A stretch of 36,809 nucleotides of DNA from assembly GCA_029865005.1 (NCBI GenBank), contig JAOTSI010000003.1, positions 1 to 36,809 of the forward strand, written 5' to 3'. Origin of the DNA: Desulfobulbaceae bacterium. GTDB lineage: Bacteria; Desulfobacterota; Desulfobulbia; Desulfobulbales; Desulfobulbaceae. Made by a program: the position numbers and the translations under genes. Below, in pieces: positions 8,360 to 15,345 of the stretch. Positions within the stretch are counted from its first letter, which is position 1, and each line of letters opens with the position of its first letter. The notes beneath the pieces were generated by a model. That model did no database searches and was not told where the DNA came from. It saw only the letters and a list, made by a program, of their open reading frames with translations.

Positions 8360-9214
8360 TTATTTTTTTATTAGTGAACGTAGGAGGTTAAGGTTTTCTT
8401 TGTCTTCGGCCATGTTGTCAGACTTGGGCGTTTCCAAGGACATTGGAAGTTGAGCGAATCTGGGGTCGTTGAGTAGACAACGAAAACCTTCTGTTCCTAT
8501 TTTTCCTTGTCCGATATGCTCGTGTCTATCAACTTTGGATCCCAATTCTTTCTTTGAATCATTGAGATGGAAAAAATGGACGCGGTTTAATCCTATTTTT
8601 TTATTTAACTCGGATACGGTATTTTTGTATGTGGCTGGAGTACGAATATCATAGCCCGCTGCGAAAATATGACAAGTATCCACGCAGACTCCCACTCGTT
8701 GGGAATGTTTTAGTTTGCTAATGATGGTACCCAGTTCATCAAATCTTGCACCCAAAGCGGTCCCTTGTCCGGCTGTAGTTTCTAGTAGCAGCATGACTCG
8801 TGAGCTCTCAGGAAGCATGGCAAAAGCTTTATCGGTCATGGAAACAACTCTTTCTATACCGGTTTCGATTCCTGCTCCGCCGTGACTACCTGGATGGATA
8901 ACGAGGTAGGGAATAGATAATTGGTCACACCGTTGCAGTTCATCAACAAAGGCTGGTAATGATTTATCGGCGGTTGCTCCGGGTGCGGCGGCTAAATTTA
9001 TAAGGTAGGAAGCATGGGCGGCCACCGTTATTTCCCCGCAGAGGTCTCTCTTCTCGGTGAATGTAGTTATTTCTTGAGTCGTTAGTGGCTTGCTTCGCCA
9101 TTGGCGTTGATTTTTGGTAAATATTTGTAGTGCGTCGCCTCCGACTTCGCTTATGCGATCAAAGGCTTTGTGTAAACCACCTGCTATGGACATATGGGCG
9201 CCGATACGCGGCAT
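8360..9214 (-). CDS. nfo: Endonuclease IV (AP endonuclease)
   Basis: The 284-residue product is a complete type-2 AP endonuclease, a TIM-barrel Zn enzyme that cuts the backbone at abasic sites. Recognisable blocks in order are MPRIGAHMSIAGGLHKAF, LQIFTKNQRQW, HASYLINLA, LVIHPGSHGGAG, MLLLETTAGQGTALG (metal-binding Glu), VGVCVDTCHIFAAGYDI (Asp and His), FHLNDSKKELGSKVDRHEHI and LETPK. All expected metal-binding His, Asp and Glu positions appear present. GAGGGA six bases upstream supports the ATG. A 202-bp gap containing a dispersed repeat separates it from surE; the MBL gene follows 21 bp later. Confidence 0.97.
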   Translation of the reverse strand: MPRIGAHMSIAGGLHKAFDRISEVGGDALQIFTKNQRQWRSKPLTTQEITTFTEKRDLCGEITVAAHASYLINLAAAPGATADKSLPAFVDELQRCDQLSIPYLVIHPGSHGGAGIETGIERVVSMTDKAFAMLPESSRVMLLLETTAGQGTALGARFDELGTIISKLKHSQRVGVCVDTCHIFAAGYDIRTPATYKNTVSELNKKIGLNRVHFFHLNDSKKELGSKVDRHEHIGQGKIGTEGFRCLLNDPRFAQLPMSLETPKSDNMAEDKENLNLLRSLIKK

Positions 9215-9277
9215 GAGCTTCCCTCTTTGAAATGATATTTATATTTTTCTGGTTTGTGGAATTTATTTACCTTGTAT

Positions 9278-9334
9278 CTGGTCACAGGTGGTCAATATTT
9301 ATACAGTTGCTGCTGCTCGCTATAGCCCATCTAT
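9278..9334. repeat. 57-nt dispersed repeat, copy 1
   Basis: This stretch matches 27154-27210 at about 48 of 57 positions; the best block is ATTTATACAGTTGC...TATAGCCCATCTAT. It lies in the gap between surE and nfo. Its left end overlaps one copy (9274-9291) of the 18-nt intergenic motif. Both copies sit just downstream of the stop of a minus-strand gene in the same orientation. Confidence 0.75.
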
Positions 9335-9416
9335 GCAGGCAGAGGCAACCTCATGAAAATGAGATGTCTGTGAGCACCTACATATTTTCACCTAAATGAA
9401 CGGAGAAAGCAACCCA

Positions 9417-10172
9417 TTACCACTGCCAATTATTTTTCAAATATTCAAGACCGGCATGATTGGTTAAATCTAACTGAATGGGAGTCACTGAAATAAAACC
9501 GTCACGTACTGCCTGCTCATCTGTACCCTCTTCACCGGACCAATGAACGGTACCGCCGCCGATCCAAAAGTATTTTCGACCCCAGGGATCAAAAGTTTCC
9601 TGGATACCATCTTTGTAAAGGCGGCGTCCTTGCCTGGTGAAGCGGAGTTGGTTAAGATCTGCTAGTTTTCCCGATGGGATATTGATATTGAGTAGCGTAT
9701 TTTCCGGCAAACCATGGTGTAGTACCATTTGGGCCAGTCGGCTGGCAATGTTGGCCGTAGTGTCAAAATCATGGTCACCCTCTCCGGCTGCAGAAACGGC
9801 TAGTGATGGAATAGAGTACATTGTTCCCTCTATAGCCGCAGAAACCGTGCCGGAATAACTGATGTCATCGCCCAGGTTGGGGCCTGGGTTTATTCCGGAG
9901 ACGAGTAAGTCTGGCTTTTTCGAGAGTACTTTATTCATCCCAATGGTCACACAATCAGTGGGGGTGCCGTCCAGGGTATAAACATTGTCCCGTACCTTGT
10001 GAACCCGTAGTGGACGGTCCATGGTGAGGGAATGACTCACCGCGCTGTTATCACGGGCTGGCGCTACGACCACCGTGTGACCAAGAGACTTCATGGCCTC
10101 GTATAACGCGGTGAGGCCTGGTGAGTGAACACCGTCATCATTGGTGACAAGAATATAGGGTGTTGTGCTCAT
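9417..10172 (-). CDS. surE: 5'/3'-nucleotidase SurE
   Basis: The 251-residue product is a full-length SurE, a metal-dependent nucleotidase acting on nucleoside monophosphates and linked to stress survival. The N-terminal ILVTNDDGVHSPGL carries the metal-binding Asp pair. Next come VVAPARDNSAVSHSLTMDRPLRV, LDGTPTDCV and the VSGINPGPNLGDDISYSGTV block with the conserved Asn and Gly. A characteristic Phe-Asp-Pro-Trp-Gly-Arg and an ITPIQLDLT near the end also match. No strong ribosome site is seen. The gene stands apart, with repeats on both sides (9278-9334 and 10186-10414). Confidence 0.97.
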   Translation of the reverse strand: MSTTPYILVTNDDGVHSPGLTALYEAMKSLGHTVVVAPARDNSAVSHSLTMDRPLRVHKVRDNVYTLDGTPTDCVTIGMNKVLSKKPDLLVSGINPGPNLGDDISYSGTVSAAIEGTMYSIPSLAVSAAGEGDHDFDTTANIASRLAQMVLHHGLPENTLLNINIPSGKLADLNQLRFTRQGRRLYKDGIQETFDPWGRKYFWIGGGTVHWSGEEGTDEQAVRDGFISVTPIQLDLTNHAGLEYLKNNWQW

Positions 10173-10185
10173 AAGTTCTTTTTTG

Positions 10186-10203
10186 GTATTTGGTCACGGG
10201 GTT
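10186..10203. repeat. 18-nt intergenic motif, copy 2
   Basis: GTATTTGGTCACGGGGTT fits the motif GTAnnYGnTCACnGGkk found at 9274, 10186, 10397, 15297, 21561 and 27150. Ten positions are invariant in all six copies. Together with the copy at 10397-10414 it brackets the inverted-repeat element at 10221-10380. Confidence 0.55.
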
Positions 10204-10220
10204 AATAAATAGTTGTTTTA

Positions 10221-10380
10221 AGGGAGCTTTCAAAAATAATCTACCCGACTGACTTGTCTATGGCTCCGTCTTCTGCGTTGCGCCAAGGGTTACATACAAC
10301 AAGTATGCGCCCCTTGGCACGCCTTGAAGACGAAGTCCTATCCTATGCCATTCGGGTAGATTATTTTCTTCCAGCTTCCT
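10221..10380. repeat. 160-bp imperfect inverted-repeat element
   Basis: The ends read GGGAGCTTTC...AATAATCTACCCGA and, on the other side, TCGGGTAGATTATTTTC...AGCTTCC, giving arms of about 27 bases that pair almost perfectly. Inside, GCCAAGGG (10282-10289) pairs with CCCTTGGC (10311-10318), and CATAC pairs with GTATG around an AACAA loop (10293-10307). The whole can fold into one long hairpin. It has no frame of its own and lies between surE and cobJ. It is best read as a non-autonomous mobile element or a structured RNA; no target duplication was identified. Confidence 0.7.
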
Positions 10381-10396
10381 AGTGCCCCGAGAGATT

Positions 10397-10414
10397 GTAT
10401 GTGATCACAGGTGG
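10397..10414. repeat. 18-nt intergenic motif, copy 3
   Basis: GTATGTGATCACAGGTGG matches the dispersed motif, with a palindromic GTGATCAC core. It lies between the inverted-repeat element and the end of cobJ, in the same orientation as the copy at 10186. Confidence 0.5.
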
Positions 10415-10444
10415 TTGCACCAATAATTATTTTTTGCCTGTTGC

Positions 10445-11221
10445 TTACTCTAGTCCGTATTTGTCTTTGTATCCCCGAGGGGTTATCATTTTTCCTTCCC
10501 AGGCAAAAGTTGTGGAGTTTCCAATGATCACCGTGCTTTGCATCGCGATTTCTTCAAGGGGCATATCTTTAAGGGTAGAAATTCTTATGGTTTCATTTTC
10601 CCGTGAGCCACCGCTAACGATACCCACAGGAGTATCAGGTGATCGATGGGTGAGGATAATTTCCCGAGCTCGTACGATTTGCTGGGTACGTTTTTTGGAC
10701 TTGGGATTGTAGAGAACGATAACAAAATCAGCCATTGCCGCAGCTTCAAGGCGTTTTTCAATCACTTCCCAGGGGGTAAGGAGGTCAGATAGGCTTATTG
10801 ATGCAAAGTCATGCATTAACGGAGCCCCAAGAATGGCGGCACAACAGTTAAGGGCGGCAATCCCTGGAATGATGTCTATGGAGATATTATCGTTGCGGGC
10901 TGCAGCCAGCTCAAGGACCAGGCCGGCCATGGCATAGATACCAGGGTCACCGCCGCATATTAAGGCAACATGTTTCCCCTTGGCAGCTTCATCAAGTCCT
11001 TTTTTACAACGATCCATTTCCTGCATCATCGAAGAGGAAATGATTTCTTGTTGTGGTTGAAAAAGATGATCAACTAGATCGAGGTAGGTGCGATAGCCTA
11101 TTATGAGATCGGCTTTCCGAATGGATTGCTCAGCACGAGGTGTTATGAGGTCGACGGCTCCAGGTCCGGTTCCGACCACGGTGAGTGAACCTCCGTTACC
11201 GCTATTGTCACGTCCTTGCAT
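10445..11221 (-). CDS. cobJ: Precorrin-3B/cobalt-factor III C17-methyltransferase
   Basis: The 258-residue product is an S-adenosylmethionine-dependent methyltransferase that contracts the corrin ring in cobalamin synthesis (CbiH in the anaerobic route). The tetrapyrrole-methylase signatures are present: LTVVGTGPGAVDLITPRA, VALICGGDPGIYAMAGLVLEL, IDIIPGIAALNCCAAILGAP, MADFVIVLYNPKSKKR and TPVGIVSGGSRENE. The ATG at 11221 has AAGGA at good spacing, and the residues before VVGTGPG are needed for the first strand, so this start is preferred. It therefore overlaps the cbiG 3' end by 79 nt in another frame. Partner cbiG supports the anaerobic pathway. Confidence 0.93.
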   Translation of the reverse strand: MQGRDNSGNGGSLTVVGTGPGAVDLITPRAEQSIRKADLIIGYRTYLDLVDHLFQPQQEIISSSMMQEMDRCKKGLDEAAKGKHVALICGGDPGIYAMAGLVLELAAARNDNISIDIIPGIAALNCCAAILGAPLMHDFASISLSDLLTPWEVIEKRLEAAAMADFVIVLYNPKSKKRTQQIVRAREIILTHRSPDTPVGIVSGGSRENETIRISTLKDMPLEEIAMQSTVIIGNSTTFAWEGKMITPRGYKDKYGLE

Positions 11222-12174
11222 TTTACTTTCCTTACAATTAATCTATGGTTTCCGGCACTTAAAATGGAGGCCGGTTCAGCTACGCCTTTTGCTCCGGTTG
11301 CTCGCAAAACAGCTTGCGACTCGGAGATGTTCGCAACTTCATTGAGTTGGCTGCTAGAGAAAAAATCAATTTCATACCCTTTACCGGCGGCAAAATCAAG
11401 AAGTCCTCGTTCATCAGCCTTAATATCAATGGATGCCAGGTTGCGAATGGCGTTGAGAAACAAGCCGTGGTCAGCAAAAACCTCGGTGCAGGCTCGTTCA
11501 ATGCATTTGGCACTGACTCCTCGGTTACACCCTATTCCTACCACCAGGGATTTGGGGATAAGAACGAAGCAGGATAGGTATTTTTCGGTTCGAGAAGTGA
11601 TCACCAGATCGGCGTTTTTTATTGTATTGATATGCTGGATATCCGGGGGAAGAGGAGGCAAAGGATAATCACTGTAAAGGGTAATAAATCCGTTGTTAAC
11701 CAGTCTGCCCATGATAACCGCTAACCCTTTAGGTTGATGAACCGTTAGGTTATTGTCTTTGATCCATATATCCAGAGCTGTTCGACCTAGAACATCTGAT
11801 GCCGTGGTAATAATAGCTTGTCCGTTAAGTGTCCGGGCTACTTGGTTTGCCAGTTCATTGGCTCCTCCTAGATGACCGGAGAGTAGGGAAATAGCATAAT
11901 GACCGGCTTCATCACAAACGACTACAGCTGGATCATGGTATTTGTCGCGAAGAAGAGGGGCAATGGTGCGCACGGCGATACCTGTTGCCATGATAAAGAT
12001 TAAAGCATCGTAGCGGGTCCATGCCTTTTTCACCGTGCTCCGTACAGTTCCCCGACAGTGAAGAGGGGTAGCTCCAGGAAAATGCTCTGCTAAACGGATA
12101 GCGAGTTGGTGCCCTCCTTGAGTAAGACTTAAAATGGCAACTTTTGTTTCTATGTTTTGTTCTGTAATTTCCAT
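11143..12174 (-). CDS. cbiG: Cobalt-precorrin-5A hydrolase CbiG
   Basis: The 343-residue product matches CbiG, which opens the delta-lactone of cobalt-precorrin-5A with loss of acetaldehyde during anaerobic cobalamin synthesis. The N-terminal domain has FIMATGIAVRTIAPLL, VVVCDEAGHYAISLLSGHLG and ANELANQVA. The C-terminal domain has VVGIGCNRGVSAKCIE, SIDIKADERGLLDFA and SQAVLRATGAKGVAEPASIL. After the usual end near VTIAVTE it continues for about 15 residues into the cobJ start region. No clear ribosome site is seen at the ATG; it lies only 14 bp after a GT39-type gene, so coupling with that gene is possible. Confidence 0.94.
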   Translation of the reverse strand: MEITEQNIETKVAILSLTQGGHQLAIRLAEHFPGATPLHCRGTVRSTVKKAWTRYDALIFIMATGIAVRTIAPLLRDKYHDPAVVVCDEAGHYAISLLSGHLGGANELANQVARTLNGQAIITTASDVLGRTALDIWIKDNNLTVHQPKGLAVIMGRLVNNGFITLYSDYPLPPLPPDIQHINTIKNADLVITSRTEKYLSCFVLIPKSLVVGIGCNRGVSAKCIERACTEVFADHGLFLNAIRNLASIDIKADERGLLDFAAGKGYEIDFFSSSQLNEVANISESQAVLRATGAKGVAEPASILSAGNHRLIVRKVKCKDVTIAVTEVHSPWSEPDLEPSTS

Positions 12175-12188
12175 GCACTGTTTTGATT

Positions 12189-13739
12189 TTAAAGGGCTTT
12201 GTGTAAATCTGGCATAATAGTGGTTATGTCGTTATGGGTAGAGTCGATTGATGGTGCAAACTCAATGGAGATAATTTTTGATTCTCCAATAGAAGTGCTT
12301 TCTTTTCGAATTACACTGAATTTAGAGGGTAATTGTTTTTTCAACCAAGATATTAAATCTTTTTCATTCCTATCTTTCATTGTAACCAGAAAAACTTTTT
12401 TTCCTTTTTCTGTAATTGGTTGAAATTTTATATCCGGGGTTTGTTTTATTTGAATGACACTACAAGTCCATTGTTTATTGATTATTTTATAATGAACATC
12501 GTCCAAATTCCATAAATACATTAAACGCTCCCCTAATCGTAAGTGAGAAGCTACAATATCGCCATTGTGAACCATTGTATTTAGAGTTTTATAAATTAAA
12601 TTGGCGTTATTAGTTGATCTTGAAATTTTACTGTGAAGTCGATGGAAAGTGTTACCTGTGTTTAATATTAGCACGCTAATAACAATAATTAATGGTATAA
12701 ATTCAAATATTTTTTTCTTTGAAAAAAATGGGTTAGAAAGTAGCCAGATGATGCCAAGGGAAATCATACCAAAATAAAATGGTAAAAAATATATCCATAC
12801 CCTTTGAAAAGGAGGTATGACGCCAGTGAGCAAGATAACTATTGTTGGCCAAGAGATAATTGATACCAGTAAAATAACTAGCTCACTACTGTTACGAAAT
12901 AAACGAATAACAAGTGCAAATAAGCCTATTGTAGCTAAAATAACAACATATGACTGTAGCTCATTGTTCCATCCATGAATGACCTTGTCGAAAGCATGAG
13001 GAATCATAGTTAATAATTCCGAAAAAGAATGTTTAGTTGCTTGCTTGAGGGGAGGTAGTCCTTTGTAACTAAATAATACAGGGCTGTAAAATATAATGGT
13101 AAAGATACTTGTTAACACTACCGATATTGTAGATCTGGTAAGTAAATATTTTTTTAGAATTACATCTTTCTCTAACAACCCCGTTCCAAAAATCCACATA
13201 TAAACTGCACCGGCACCATAAAGCATACTGGGAACAGTGTACAAGCCAAACGACACAGTCAATGACAAAAAAAGGTAATTATGGCGACCAGATTGGTTTA
13301 TAATAAGTTTGCCAAAAATAAAGGATAATATAAAAAGGAAAGCTTGGAGACTATAACCACGTGCCTGCCCAGAATAAAATGCCATGGAAAACGAGGTGGC
13401 TACGAAGGTAGTGGTAAGTAGTGCCACATGATTGCCACCAACTTTTTTCCAAAATAAATAAGAAAGAGGGATAATGGCAATCCCAGAAATTATCGAAGGC
13501 AAACGAATTACCCATGTGGCCTCACCAAAAAAAATTACGCATATTTTCCCTAATATCGAAAAGAGGAAATGGTTATTTGCTACATGATAATTTGTTATAC
13601 AGTATAAAAAATCAGACTTGATAAAATGAAGATATGTATATGCTTCATCATATGTTATTGGCATGTGTATAGCATAAAGTCTTAGTAATACAGCTACGGT
13701 AAGGCTGGCGATTATCAATAAACTGTGTGTTCTCCCCAT
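12189..13739 (-). CDS. GT39/ArnT-type integral membrane glycosyltransferase
   Basis: The 516-residue product has about ten hydrophobic membrane segments and a soluble C-terminal part of about 120 residues. Features of the GT-C/PMT_2 fold are the luminal-loop acidic motif MPITYDEAYTYLHF near residue 30, then HVANNHFLFSILGKI and SGQARGYSLQAFLFILSF. Such enzymes move sugars from polyprenyl-phosphate carriers onto glycans or proteins on the periplasmic face. AAGGTGA before the ATG supports the start. Base use is markedly AT-rich (10 G/C in 60 bases at 12661-12720) compared with cbiG downstream. The position between MITE-like elements and cobalamin genes suggests acquisition by transfer. Acceptor unknown. 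Confidence 0.8.
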   Translation of the reverse strand: MGRTHSLLIIASLTVAVLLRLYAIHMPITYDEAYTYLHFIKSDFLYCITNYHVANNHFLFSILGKICVIFFGEATWVIRLPSIISGIAIIPLSYLFWKKVGGNHVALLTTTFVATSFSMAFYSGQARGYSLQAFLFILSFIFGKLIINQSGRHNYLFLSLTVSFGLYTVPSMLYGAGAVYMWIFGTGLLEKDVILKKYLLTRSTISVVLTSIFTIIFYSPVLFSYKGLPPLKQATKHSFSELLTMIPHAFDKVIHGWNNELQSYVVILATIGLFALVIRLFRNSSELVILLVSIISWPTIVILLTGVIPPFQRVWIYFLPFYFGMISLGIIWLLSNPFFSKKKIFEFIPLIIVISVLILNTGNTFHRLHSKISRSTNNANLIYKTLNTMVHNGDIVASHLRLGERLMYLWNLDDVHYKIINKQWTCSVIQIKQTPDIKFQPITEKGKKVFLVTMKDRNEKDLISWLKKQLPSKFSVIRKESTSIGESKIISIEFAPSIDSTHNDITTIMPDLHKAL

Positions 13740-13761
13740 ATGTTCACCTTATAATTACAAA

Positions 13762-14036
13762 GTTAGGCTCGTCGCTGTTTCGTGTGGGTAATCCAGAATT
13801 ATACTACGTTACCTGGTACTTTAACCAGCCTTTGAGCTGGAGCCCCGCCGGAGGCATAGCGCCTCATCGCCTTTGCCACTTTCAGGTCTGCATACCACAA
13901 CAAAACTGTCAAGGCGGCGACCGGTGGGAGCGCCCGTAGGGCTGGGCCTTGACAGCTTTGTTGTGGTATGCTAGCTCGGAATTATTCCTAATTAGAAGGA
14001 GTTCGATTACCCACACGAAATAGCGAAAAGCCTAAC
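13762..14036. mobile_element. MITE-like element A, 275 bp with 32-bp terminal inverted repeats
   Basis: The left end reads GTTAGGCTCGTCGCTGTTTC and continues to 13793; the reverse complement of 14005-14036 matches it at 29 of 32 bases. The unit contains a 25-bp internal stem (13890-13971) and a GC-rich block (13821-13855) that recurs inverted in element B. It encodes no protein. No clear target-site duplication is visible. The most likely explanation is a non-autonomous transposon mobilised from elsewhere. Confidence 0.7.
13890..13971. repeat. 25-bp stem with 32-nt GC-rich loop inside element A
   Basis: GCATACCACAACAAAACTGT at 13890, extended to 13914, is complemented by 13947-13971 at 24 of 25 bases. 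The loop is rich in G and C (CGGCGACCGGTGGGAGCGCC at its start). As DNA it could form a cruciform; as RNA a very stable hairpin. Confidence 0.75.
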
Positions 14037-14225
14037 ACTGTTTATTTTTTTTGGATCAAATTGTACCTTGTCAAAGTTAATTGATTTAAAATATAATAGA
14101 ATTATTTATTTTAAAACCTATCTATAATAATTACTTTCTTTACCTCTAAACAATAATACATTGTTACGATTGACAGTTAAAACAAATTAACTTTTCGTTA
14201 TTATACCTAATTAGAAGAAGTTCGA

Positions 14226-14282
14226 TTACCCACACGAAATAGCGAGGAGCCAAAAGGGCTCTTCGTTATTTCGTGTGGGTAA
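14226..14282. repeat. Head-to-head palindrome of the terminal repeat
   Basis: The TIR sequence TTACCCACACGAAATAGCGA (14226 onward) is followed after an AAAA loop by its inverted counterpart ending GTGTGGGTAA at 14282. The arms of about 26 bases pair at about 24. It looks like the junction of two elements, the right end of a truncated third copy abutting the left end of element B. Confidence 0.75.
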
Positions 14283-14478
14283 CTACTTTTAAACCCCTGG
14301 CGTGTAACTAGTACTAGTTAGCTCCTGTTTGTGGCGTGTCACGAATAGCATTGAAAGGGAAAGGGGGCAAAAGCGAGAGGGCTGAAGCCTCCGGCGGGGC
14401 TCCATCTTAAGGGCTGGTCAGCTATGTCTCCGCATTAGAGGGCTTTTCGATGTTACCCACACAAAACAGCGATGGGTC
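14256..14478. mobile_element. MITE-like element B, about 223 bp
   Basis: The left end GGGCTCTTCGTTATTTCGTG (continuing to GGGTAAC) and the reverse complement of 14452-14478 share the TIR core seen in element A. The block GCCTCCGGCGGGGCTCC (14387-14403, extended to 14421) is an inverted copy of 13821-13855, about 30 of 35 bases. It also holds a perfect 16-bp palindrome TAACTAGTACTAGTTA (14305-14320) and two GGCGTGT copies. It has no coding capacity. It is a diverged relative of element A lacking the 25-bp stem. Confidence 0.6.
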
Positions 14479-14570
14479 AATTTTTTTCTAGTGTTTTTGT
14501 AATGATTGTTTTTAACAACTTTCATCATAAGAACTCCTGACTATAAAGTTCTTTTTTTACTGGTAATGAA

Positions 14571-15281
14571 ATGAATCAATCATCTATAAAGAAATTGTCT
14601 ATTGTCATCCCGGTTTATAATGAAATAAATTCCCTGGAAAAAGTACTCAGGATGGTGCGTGCGGTTACCCTGCCCATGGAAAAGGAGATAATTATCGTGG
14701 ATGATTGTTCCACGGACGGTACACGCGAATTAATGAAAAATATGTTCGCTTCTGATTTGTTAACTGTATTTCATCCGGTTAATCAGGGCAAAGGGGCGGC
14801 TTTACGGACAGGTTTTGCAAAGGCGAGCGGAGAGATTGTCCTGATTCAAGATGCCGACCTGGAGTATGATCCCACCGAATATCCGAAACTACTTGCTCCT
14901 ATTTTAGAGGGAAAAGCCGATGTCGTATATGGTTCCAGATTTGTTGGTTCCAAGGCCCATCGGGTACTCTATTTTTGGCATATGGTTGGCAACAGGTTTC
15001 TTACTCTTATTTCCAACATGTTAACTAATCTTAATCTTACTGATATGGAAACTTGTTACAAAGTCTTTCGGTTGGAGGTGGTTCAGGCAATAACTATAGA
15101 GGAAAATCGTTTCGGCTTTGAACCGGAGATTACTGCCAAGGTGGCTAAGACACGATGTAGAATCTATGAGGTGGGAATATCTTATAGTGGTCGAACCTAT
15201 AGAGAAGGAAAGAAGATCGGTTGGCGAGACGGTATCTCCGCTTTGCGTTGTATTTTGAAGTATAATTTGTTTTCTTCATGA
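14571..15281 (+). CDS. Family 2 glycosyltransferase, dolichyl-phosphate-mannose-synthase type
   Basis: The 236-residue product is a single GT-A domain. [47 protein letters not shown], the nucleotide-sugar/metal motif [11 protein letters not shown] and VVYGSRF follow the polyprenol-monophosphate glycosyltransferase (DPM1/DPG synthase) pattern. ETCYKVFR and [14 protein letters not shown] also fit. It lacks C-terminal membrane helices, so it is the soluble form acting at the inner membrane. It probably makes a lipid-linked sugar that GT39-type enzymes such as the divergently placed 12189-13739 product could use. The ribosome site is weak (GGTAATGAA). It converges with the next gene 64 bp away. 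Confidence 0.88.
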   Translation: MNQSSIKKLSIVIPVYNEINSLEKVLRMVRAVTLPMEKEIIIVDDCSTDGTRELMKNMFASDLLTVFHPVNQGKGAALRTGFAKASGEIVLIQDADLEYDPTEYPKLLAPILEGKADVVYGSRFVGSKAHRVLYFWHMVGNRFLTLISNMLTNLNLTDMETCYKVFRLEVVQAITIEENRFGFEPEITAKVAKTRCRIYEVGISYSGRTYREGKKIGWRDGISALRCILKYNLFSS

Positions 15282-15296
15282 ATTAATACAATGCGA

Positions 15297-15314
15297 GTAA
15301 TCGTTCACCGGGTA
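15297..15314. repeat. 18-nt intergenic motif, copy 4
   Basis: GTAATCGTTCACCGGGTA lies between two convergent genes. It is closest to the copy at 21561-21578 (GTAACCGTTCACCGGGTT). Confidence 0.5.
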
Positions 15315-15345
15315 GACAAACAACGTGCTTGCATATAACACTTTA

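Larger units (their letters stand above)
13740..14570. other. Divergent intergenic region packed with inverted repeats
   Basis: No gene is supported in these 831 bp between divergently oriented glycosyltransferase genes. It holds two MITE-like units (13762-14036 and 14256-14478) and a 57-nt head-to-head palindrome (14226-14282). Between them is an AT-rich spacer (14037-14205) ending in a partial third copy: 14205-14244 repeats 13987-14025 with about one mismatch. Promoters for both flanking genes should lie here; TATAAA at 14542-14547 is a weak -10 candidate for the plus-strand gene. Confidence 0.75.

Noticed and set aside
10221-10380. Cobalamin riboswitch upstream of the cobalamin genes
   Set aside because: It lies downstream of cobJ on the minus strand, not before cbiG, and no B12-box-like sequence was seen; its inverted-repeat form fits a mobile element better.
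13727-13939. 70-codon plus-strand frame across the element A start
   Set aside because: It begins in the antisense of the GT39 gene start and runs through terminal repeats; no coding evidence.
14226-14282. CRISPR-like array in the 13762-14478 repeats
   Set aside because: The repeats are in inverted pairs with uneven spacing and share internal blocks, as for transposon ends; there are no regular spacers and no cas genes.
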